Assembly (NCBI GenBank): GCA_905234305.1
Contig: CAJOHT010000035.1
Span: 1-11,688 of the forward strand
DNA: 11,688 nucleotides
Origin: an uncultured Ruminococcus sp.
GTDB lineage: Bacteria; Bacillota; Clostridia; Oscillospirales; Acutalibacteraceae
Reading direction: 5' to 3'
Part shown: one piece after another, positions 6,666 through 11,688 of the stretch
Layout: each line of letters starts with the position of its first letter
Position numbering within the stretch: position 1 is the first letter of the stretch
Program-made: the position numbers and the translations under genes
The notes under the pieces: model-generated
Told to the model about the DNA's origin: nothing
The model's database searches: none
What the model saw: only the letters and a program-made list of their open reading frames with translations

Positions 6666-7949
6666 TTAAAAATTGTTAGTGTACATTTTATAAATAGCCT
6701 GCATACAAATTTTAGCGTGTAGGAAAAATTTTTCCTCGTCAATGCTTTCGTCCGCGTTATGCATATTGACTTCGTCATCTTTAAAGGCGGGACCGAAAGC
6801 GACCCCTTTACCGCCGAGCATACGCGCGTAAGTTCCGCCGCCTGTTGAATAAAGCCCAGGCTTTTCGTCTGTAATATCCTTATAAGCGGAGGATAAAAGT
6901 TTTATTATCTCGCTGTTTTCGGGAAGATACAGTGGTTCGGCGTGATGGATAATATCGACGGTCAGGTTGAAAGACGCTGCTTCATTCCTGATTTTTTTCA
7001 GAATATCTTCGCCGTTTTTTGTAACGGGATAGCGGATATCGAGAGTGAAGTAGTTTTCGTTTTCGTTTATACGAACTTTGCCGAGATTGCAGGTAAGTCC
7101 GCCCGAGGGCTTATCTTCGGTTTTTATACCCAGAGATTGTCCGTCCGTTTTATCGGAAATCTTGTCGGCGGCAAAATTCAGCAGATGACCTATATTTGTA
7201 TAATTCTTTAAAATCATTATAAGCTCAATCGCCGCATTTTTACCTTTATGCGGTTCGCAGGCGTGAGCGGCTTTCCCCTGAGCGGAAAGTGTTTTTAATT
7301 CGTTATTGGAATAATAAACAGCTTTCGCTTCATCGGGAACGGCGTTGACCGCGCCGCCTGAGATAAACTCTTTTATAGCGCTATCGTTGGAAGCGGATGA
7401 GATTTTTATTTGCAGGATGCCTTTTTCAGCAAGACAAATACCGTAATCGCTGTCGGGAGTAAAGCTGAGTTCGGGCAGCGGCTCGTGATTGAAATAGGTT
7501 TCCATATCGCTCATACCGATTTCTTCGTCAGTTCCGAAGATACAGCGAACCGTATTCCTGCCGACAATATTGTTGTCCTTAAGCGCCTTAAGACAGTAAA
7601 GGTCAATTATTGAAGCGCCCTTATCGTCGTCGACTCCGCGTCCGTAAAGCCTGCCGTTTTTACGTGTAAGTGTAAACGGCTCAACGCTCCAGTTCTTACC
7701 TGCGGGTACAACGTCGAGATGTGTCAGTACACCGCATAGTTTCCCGGAATTGCCGAGTTCAATATGTGCGGCTTTATTCTCGATGTTCTTAGCTGTTAGC
7801 CCGAATTCTTCGGCGCGTTTAATAATAAACCTTAACGCGTTTCTACACGCCTCGGGATTATTAGCCGAGACTGATTCTATTTCAAGAAGTTTTTTAAGAT
7901 CGTTTAAAATATCGTCTTTGTATTCGAGTATTCTATCGCCAAAATTCAT
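6666..7949 (-). CDS. pepV: PepV-like M20 family dipeptidase (Sapep type)
   Basis: Cytoplasmic zinc- or manganese-dependent dipeptidase of the PepV/Sapep group, which cleaves dipeptides and some beta-Ala or D-amino acid dipeptides. The 427 residues are slightly shorter than the ~465 of lactobacillar PepV. The metal site is complete: His77 and Asp79 in THLDVVP, bridging Asp108 in GRGVDDDKG, catalytic Glu142 and metal ligand Glu143 in GTDEEIG, Asp166 in FTPDSD, and His397 in VNMHNADE. ATG 7949 is preceded by AGAAGG. This start forms an ATGA overlap with the original stop of the yfhO-like gene, which shows old translational coupling that the frameshift in that gene now breaks. A peptidase amid glycan genes could act on cell-wall peptides, but that is inference. 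Confidence 0.93.
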   Translation of the reverse strand: MNFGDRILEYKDDILNDLKKLLEIESVSANNPEACRNALRFIIKRAEEFGLTAKNIENKAAHIELGNSGKLCGVLTHLDVVPAGKNWSVEPFTLTRKNGRLYGRGVDDDKGASIIDLYCLKALKDNNIVGRNTVRCIFGTDEEIGMSDMETYFNHEPLPELSFTPDSDYGICLAEKGILQIKISSASNDSAIKEFISGGAVNAVPDEAKAVYYSNNELKTLSAQGKAAHACEPHKGKNAAIELIMILKNYTNIGHLLNFAADKISDKTDGQSLGIKTEDKPSGGLTCNLGKVRINENENYFTLDIRYPVTKNGEDILKKIRNEAASFNLTVDIIHHAEPLYLPENSEIIKLLSSAYKDITDEKPGLYSTGGGTYARMLGGKGVAFGPAFKDDEVNMHNADESIDEEKFFLHAKICMQAIYKMYTNNF

Positions 7950-8110
7950 TTTTTATACCTTCTTCGCTTCAGGAAAAACAATACGGCAATATACATAAAA
8001 AATATTATACCACATACCGCTGTAATTATAATTCCTGTATGGAAACCGGGAGGAATGTATTTGAATATAATACTGCTCTTTTTATGACCGTCAACCTTAA
8101 CCGCCATAAA
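7946..8110 (-). pseudogene. Displaced C-terminal end of the yfhO-like gene
   Basis: In the frame not used by the main reading frame, 54 codons from 8110 encode FMAVKVDGHKK, then FKYIPPGFHTG. A membrane helix (GIIITAVCGIIFFMYIAVLF) and a basic tail KRRRYKK follow before TGA at 7948-7946. This is the expected end of a YfhO protein, in which a glycine-Phe-Met motif and a KY-PPG motif precede a last helix. It has no start codon of its own in a suitable place, so it is the severed tail of the gene upstream. Its stop overlaps the pepV start in ATGA, further evidence that it was the real end. Confidence 0.85.
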
Positions 8111-10356
8111 CTTACTATTTCAGTTTCTTTGCCGTTAACATACGCGTTCCAGCCTTCGTCGTATGGTACGCTGAAGAACAGTAGGTTATCCTCGCCCTTA
8201 TTATTTATTTTAGCCGTAAAGCCTTCATTATTATATTTGAACTCATAGCAGGAGTTTTTCCTCAGCTTTTCGCAGTCATCAAAATAATTGTACTTTCCGT
8301 ATACAAAACTATCCGCTTTGCTTTTAAATTTTTTGTCCTTTTGTTTAGCTTTATAATCGTGGCGCAAAGTTTCAACGTCTTTTTTTGAATAACCCGTTAT
8401 CTTGGAGTATTTTAAAGCGTCGGTTCCGCTAAGCATCATAGCCTTAAGGAAAGTGTCGGCTTTGTAGTAATCCTCAATATCAAGAAGCTCGAACATCGTA
8501 AGGTATGTGTCATACATAAAACCCATAGGGATATAGTAATCGTTTTTATAGATTTTATAACCTTTTATTTTCTTGAGATAGCTCCAGCCAGGCATTTTTG
8601 TTTTTCCGTTTTTTCGTACAAATTTTTCGCTTTTATCGCAGAAAAGGTATTTACAGCTGAAAAGACCTCTGAGACTGTATAAATCGGTATCGCGGGTAAC
8701 GCCGATGCTTTTATAGAATTTCATAATCGAGGGGGTGACAACGCTGTGGAACGCGCGTATCGAGGGGATATTCAGATACATTCCCGCGTTATCTATTACT
8801 CCCATAAAATCGCTTCGGGCACTTTTTATGTCCTTGAGTTTTACGCTGTCGGAGGCTCCGATAAGATTTTCTCTCGTGAATTTATTGTTCCCGCCGTCCA
8901 TACGGTTGCCTGTTTCAACTATATAAGTGGAGGATATAAGCGTAATTAGGATTATTCCCGCGATTAACGCGAAAGAAAATCTTCTCGGCGATTTTTTGAA
9001 GAAATAGATTATAAAGGCAAACGCGGCTATTGATACGACCGCGACGGCTACGTAAATCCAGAATCTTGGGAAATTATCGGCAAGTCCGATTTTTGTATAG
9101 TCGTACTTGTCGTTGTCGTCGAGTACCGACTCGGGCATAAGCCCTATTAAAAGCGCTATCACGGCGGTTATCCCGCCCGACCAGCATAACGCCCTGTTCC
9201 AGTCGGTATCGTTGTTTTCAAGCGCCTTAACAGTAGCCAGCACCATAATAAGCACAAGCATATAGTACCAGCGGGCGTAGAAAATACTCGCGTTTAAAAG
9301 TTGGAACGCGGAGTTTAGTACAGGCACCAGCGCAAAAACTATAAGAAGCAGGATAAGTTTTTTTATCCAGTCGCGTTTTTTTAGCTGTAGATAACCGATG
9401 ACGCCAGTCATGCCGATAAGCGGCAGCCATCCGCTGACCGAAGCCCAGTTGCAGTTTACGTCGGGAGCGAAATTCGGTTCCGCGGCAAGCTCGGGAGGGA
9501 AGAAGAAACTCAGAATAATGTACCAGTACCTCTGCGGAGCGTCATATACGAGCGAATTGTAGCCGTCGGGCAGAGATGAAAGCCGCGGGTTCCCTCTTAT
9601 AAAAAGTATCGTAGGAAGTATAATAAATGCGGTTGCCGCTACTCCGAGTACGACTTCAAATACAAAAAGAAGGAGCCTTTTTAATGTGAGTTTGTAGTTG
9701 TTGGTGAATACCAGCATAAGCCAGTAAAGCGCGGTAAATACTGCCATTCCCGCGAAGAAATAGTAATTAACCGTACAGCATGCGAATACCGCAGCCGCGA
9801 GTATACCTCTTCGGTCGTTATACATAAATTCATCCACGCAGTAAAGCAGCAGCGGGAAGAATATCATCGGTTCGTGGAAGTGGAAAAAGAAAATGTTGTA
9901 AATCGAAAAGCCCGAAAACGCGTAAAGCAGACCGCCGATTACAGCGTAAACAGGGTCTTTTACATATCTTTTAAGGTAAATGTACGCTGTTAATGAGCAG
10001 AAAGCAAACTTCAGCATAAAAAGCGGACCGATTAAAAAAGGTACGGCTCTGCTCGGGAACAGCAGAGTGAAAAGAAAAAACGGACTTCCGATAAGATAGA
10101 ACGAATATGACGCGAGCGTAGCGCTTCCGAGGTCGGTAGTGGAACTCCAGTTTACGTTGCCTGATTGCAGAGAGTCATGTATCATCTGATAAAACGGTAT
10201 TTCCTGGGCGTTAAAATCCCCGTAATACATAAATACGCCGTTGTTCTGAATGATTATCGGAATAAAAAGCAACGCGGAAACAAGAAGCCCAAGCAAAAAC
10301 GCCGTAAGCCCCGTATGTTTACCGTATAGATTTTTTAATCTGTTAATCTTATTCAT
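8026..10356 (-). CDS. yfhO: YfhO family membrane protein (GT-C-like), frameshifted at its 3' end
   Basis: Large membrane protein of the YfhO family, members of which add sugars to lipoteichoic or wall polymers outside the membrane in Bacillus and Listeria. From ATG 10356 it has 776 residues; I prefer this to a start at 10407, since GGGA precedes it and conservation begins here. A first helix (about 17-36) is followed by YYGDFNAQEIPF, whose Asp47 matches the GT-C acidic residue. About a dozen membrane segments run to near residue 470, and an extracytoplasmic domain follows. The family motif FFSVPYDEGWNAYVNGKETEIV ends at Val748. After this come 28 unrelated residues to the stop at 8026, while the proper end continues in another frame. 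About 13 nt appear lost near 8111-8112. First gene of the operon. Confidence 0.88.
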   Translation of the reverse strand: MNKINRLKNLYGKHTGLTAFLLGLLVSALLFIPIIIQNNGVFMYYGDFNAQEIPFYQMIHDSLQSGNVNWSSTTDLGSATLASYSFYLIGSPFFLFTLLFPSRAVPFLIGPLFMLKFAFCSLTAYIYLKRYVKDPVYAVIGGLLYAFSGFSIYNIFFFHFHEPMIFFPLLLYCVDEFMYNDRRGILAAAVFACCTVNYYFFAGMAVFTALYWLMLVFTNNYKLTLKRLLLFVFEVVLGVAATAFIILPTILFIRGNPRLSSLPDGYNSLVYDAPQRYWYIILSFFFPPELAAEPNFAPDVNCNWASVSGWLPLIGMTGVIGYLQLKKRDWIKKLILLLIVFALVPVLNSAFQLLNASIFYARWYYMLVLIMVLATVKALENNDTDWNRALCWSGGITAVIALLIGLMPESVLDDNDKYDYTKIGLADNFPRFWIYVAVAVVSIAAFAFIIYFFKKSPRRFSFALIAGIILITLISSTYIVETGNRMDGGNNKFTRENLIGASDSVKLKDIKSARSDFMGVIDNAGMYLNIPSIRAFHSVVTPSIMKFYKSIGVTRDTDLYSLRGLFSCKYLFCDKSEKFVRKNGKTKMPGWSYLKKIKGYKIYKNDYYIPMGFMYDTYLTMFELLDIEDYYKADTFLKAMMLSGTDALKYSKITGYSKKDVETLRHDYKAKQKDKKFKSKADSFVYGKYNYFDDCEKLRKNSCYEFKYNNEGFTAKINNKGEDNLLFFSVPYDEGWNAYVNGKETEIVSLWRLRLTVIKRAVLYSNTFLPVSIQEL

Positions 10357-10369
10357 AGCTTTTCCCGTA

Positions 10370-10398
10370 TTGCAAATAGTTTTAAATAATAGTATAAT
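10370..10398 (+). promoter_or_regulatory. Candidate promoter of yfbR
   Basis: TTGCAA (10370-10375), 17 nt, then TATAAT (10393-10398); a second overlapping TATAAT lies at 10398-10403. The start would be near 10405-10410, giving a leader of about 65 nt. Confidence 0.6.
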
Positions 10399-10414
10399 AT
10401 AATGCAACTCAATA

Positions 10415-10443
10415 AGTATATCACAAATCTTTACGGTTTTAAA
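10415..10443 (-). promoter_or_regulatory. Candidate promoter of the minus-strand glycan operon
   Basis: On the minus strand TATACT (10420-10415) is preceded by TG with one base between, an extended -10. A weak TTTAAA lies at 10443-10438 with a 17-nt spacer. The start would be near 10408, about 50 nt before the ATG at 10356. The -35 is poor, so this rests mostly on the -10. Confidence 0.4.
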
Positions 10444-10471
10444 CTAAAAATAGAAAATTAGGGGGATAAAA

Positions 10472-11062
10472 TTGAAAAACTCACATTTTTTCGCGATGCT
10501 TTCACGTATGAAATACATAACCCGATGGGGTTTAATGAATAATACTAAGAGCGAGAATATAAGCGAACACAGCCTTCAGACCGCTATGTTCGCGCATTTG
10601 CTGGTGCTGATTCATAATAAAAGTTCTGAGAACTGCCTTAACGCGGAGCGTGCGGCTCTTTTAGGTATGTATCACGACGCTACGGAGATTATAACAGGAG
10701 ATATGCCGACACCTGTAAAGTATTATAATCCCGAAATAATTTCGTCTTATAAAAAGGTTGAGCATATCGCGGGGGAGAAGCTGGTTTCTATGCTTCCCGA
10801 GAAATTACAGTCTGATTACGCGGATATAATTCTTTTAGAGAACGAAAAAGACCGTGAACTAATAAAATATGTTAAAGCGGCGGATAAACTTTCGGCTCTC
10901 GTAAAATGCATAGAGGAAATAAGAATGGGAAACGAAGAGTTTAAAAGAGCGGAGATCGCGACCGAAAAAACTCTTAAGGGTATGAATATGCCTGAGGTTG
11001 ATGAGTTTATGGAGTGTTATCTTCCGTCATTCTCACTAACTCTTGACGATATAAGCGGATAA
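10472..11062 (+). CDS. yfbR: 5'-deoxynucleotidase, YfbR family (HD domain)
   Basis: Cytoplasmic HD-domain phosphohydrolase that removes the 5' phosphate from deoxyribonucleoside monophosphates in nucleotide salvage and pool control. The 196 residues line up almost end to end with E. coli YfbR as I recall it. The substrate-selecting Arg18-Trp19 is in ITRWGLM, metal ligand His33 in ISEHSLQ, and His68-Asp69, Glu72 and Asp77 in MYHDATEIITGDMPTPVKY. The last ligand is Asp138 in VKAAD, shifted by one residue from E. coli. The C-terminal PSFSLTLDDIS also matches. The start is TTG, chosen because AGGGGG lies 6 nt upstream and because it restores the family N-terminus K-x-SHFF. It is a single-gene unit as far as the window shows. 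Confidence 0.95.
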   Translation: MKNSHFFAMLSRMKYITRWGLMNNTKSENISEHSLQTAMFAHLLVLIHNKSSENCLNAERAALLGMYHDATEIITGDMPTPVKYYNPEIISSYKKVEHIAGEKLVSMLPEKLQSDYADIILLENEKDRELIKYVKAADKLSALVKCIEEIRMGNEEFKRAEIATEKTLKGMNMPEVDEFMECYLPSFSLTLDDISG

Positions 11063-11251
11063 AAACTACTCAAGATTGCAGAAAAAATGACAATAGAGTT
11101 ATATTCTTTTAGAGAATAATAAAGCGGTATCCTTTGTGCTATAATATCTCATAATGTAAAATTGTGTCGAAATGTTTTTTATAGAATACTTAGATTGCCC
11201 GATTGTTTATAGGGAAGGTAATAGGCAAAAGGGCGGAAAGGCAATGAGATT
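11063..11251. other. Intergenic region without a gene
   Basis: This 189-nt AT-rich stretch holds no coding frame I can support. It contains the probable promoter of the LCP gene and a leader of about 100 nt. In the leader, ATTGCC (11194-11199) could pair with GGCAAT (11240-11245) beside the ribosome binding site. No clear terminator for yfbR is present. Confidence 0.6.
11138..11145 (+). promoter_or_regulatory. Extended -10 promoter of the LCP gene
   Basis: TATAAT (11140-11145) is preceded by TGC (11137-11139), an extended -10 element. No good -35 box lies 16-18 nt upstream. The start would be near 11152, giving a leader of about 100 nt. Confidence 0.55.
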
Positions 11252-11650
11252 ATGGCTGGAACAAGAGGTAAATCCGAGTATGTTGACATAAGCTCAAATA
11301 CTCAGGTTGTAAAACTGTATAAGAAAAAAGGAAGAGTAAAACGCGCGGTTTCGCTTGTACTCGCGATTATCTTTATGGTAACTGGCGCGGGTATGATTTA
11401 CTACTATAACGCGCTTGACTCTATTGTGTATGAGGTTGAAGAGACAAAGCCTACCGAGGCTACCCAGGAATATACGGGCGAGTCTGGTGTTGACGAGTTC
11501 AAAACGGCGGTAACAGACTCAAGTCTGCTTTCTAATCCGAAGGTGCTTAATGTAATGCTTTTCGGTGAGGATAACCATAGCAAGGGTTCGTCAGGACGTT
11601 CCGACTCTTCAGGACGTACCCACGCAGGATTATTCAGCAGGTCGCGGTAA
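11252..11650 (+). CDS. LCP (LytR-CpsA-Psr) family protein, broken after the GRSD motif
   Basis: LCP proteins sit in the membrane and attach teichoic acids or capsule to peptidoglycan outside the cell. A basic cytoplasmic N-terminus (about 30 residues) is followed by one membrane helix (32-52) and a Thr/Glu-rich linker. The LCP domain then starts: PKVLNVMLFGEDNHSK and GRSD at 115-118, whose Arg and Asp bind the polyprenyl-pyrophosphate substrate. A normal LCP protein goes on with a MLLS-like strand for another 200 or more residues. Here the sequence changes to SGRTHAGLFSRSR and a stop, so the genuine part ends about codon 119 (near 11608). The ribosome binding site is probably GGAAAGG, 10 nt upstream. 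The truncation may be an assembly artefact. Confidence 0.75.
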   Translation: MAGTRGKSEYVDISSNTQVVKLYKKKGRVKRAVSLVLAIIFMVTGAGMIYYYNALDSIVYEVEETKPTEATQEYTGESGVDEFKTAVTDSSLLSNPKVLNVMLFGEDNHSKGSSGRSDSSGRTHAGLFSRSR

Positions 11651-11688
11651 TACTGCTGTGCATTCTCCCAGCGTCTGCCCTTGATGCC
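11609..11688 (-). other. Foreign-looking right end, open on the minus strand
   Basis: The last 80 bp have about 55% GC and no LCP similarity. On the minus strand the frame beginning at 11688 is open and reads like protein (RRWENAQQYYRDLL, then NNPAWVRPEE). I do not recognise the family. It is probably the 3' or internal part of an unrelated gene, joined here by rearrangement or misassembly. Confidence 0.45.

Noticed and set aside
6656..6778. Longer start of the DUF975-like protein, overlapping the peptidase gene by 113 nt
   Set aside because: The extra 41 residues are the peptidase's C-terminal coding region in another frame; ATG 6655 has a GGTGA and 10-nt spacing after the peptidase stop.
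8105..8130. Programmed ribosomal frameshifting in the yfhO-like gene
   Set aside because: No X-XXY-YYZ slippery site or following stem is visible, and the family motif is missing several residues at the join, which fits a deletion better.
9227..9430. Second minus-strand frame of 67 codons inside the yfhO-like gene
   Set aside because: It overlaps a well-conserved membrane region of the main frame and has no features of its own.
11100..11120. Weak hairpin TATTCT/AGAATA as a terminator for yfbR
   Set aside because: The 6-bp stem is nearly all A-T and no T-run follows it.

Overview
The window looks like a low-to-moderate GC Gram-positive chromosome of the class Clostridia, close to the Ruminococcus/Eubacterium siraeum group. 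The reasons are consensus sigma-A promoters, strong AGGAGG-type ribosome binding sites, use of GTG and TTG starts, solo ECF transporter S components behind riboswitches, and a tetrahydrofolate riboswitch, a class described mainly from Firmicutes.

Layout. Positions 1-1277 carry the permease (5' end outside the window) and ATPase of a polar amino acid ABC importer, closed by a strong hairpin terminator. A near-consensus promoter then drives a YihY/BrkB-family membrane protein (1376-2269). Next come two vitamin uptake units, each made of promoter, riboswitch, terminator and S component: an FMN riboswitch ahead of ribU (riboflavin) and a THF riboswitch ahead of folT (folate). In both units the TTGACA -35 box is embedded in the last codons of the preceding gene. 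A bidirectional terminator near 3973-3999 separates folT from a converging minus-strand operon.

The minus-strand operon (10356 down to 4006) is tightly packed in the order YfhO-family GT-C-like membrane protein, PepV-like M20 dipeptidase, DUF975-like membrane protein, family 2 glycosyltransferase (ExoA-like), LicD-family protein. Junctions are 4-bp ATGA overlaps or gaps of 2-10 nt. YfhO, the GT2 and LicD suggest decoration of a cell-surface polymer; the peptidase is an odd partner. The yfhO-like gene is broken near 8111: its conserved last ~54 codons continue in another frame and end in an ATGA overlap with pepV. The frame seen here instead adds 28 unrelated residues.

To the right lies a yfbR-type 5'-deoxynucleotidase (10472-11062, TTG start), then the start of an LCP (LytR-CpsA-Psr) cell-wall ligase. 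Its homology stops abruptly just after the GRSD motif, near 11606-11609. The last ~80 bp are richer in GC and are open on the opposite strand, which suggests an assembly chimera or a rearrangement breakpoint.

I see no wholly new system here. The most informative items are the consecutive riboswitch-controlled vitamin importers, the frameshifted yfhO-like gene, and the right-end junction.
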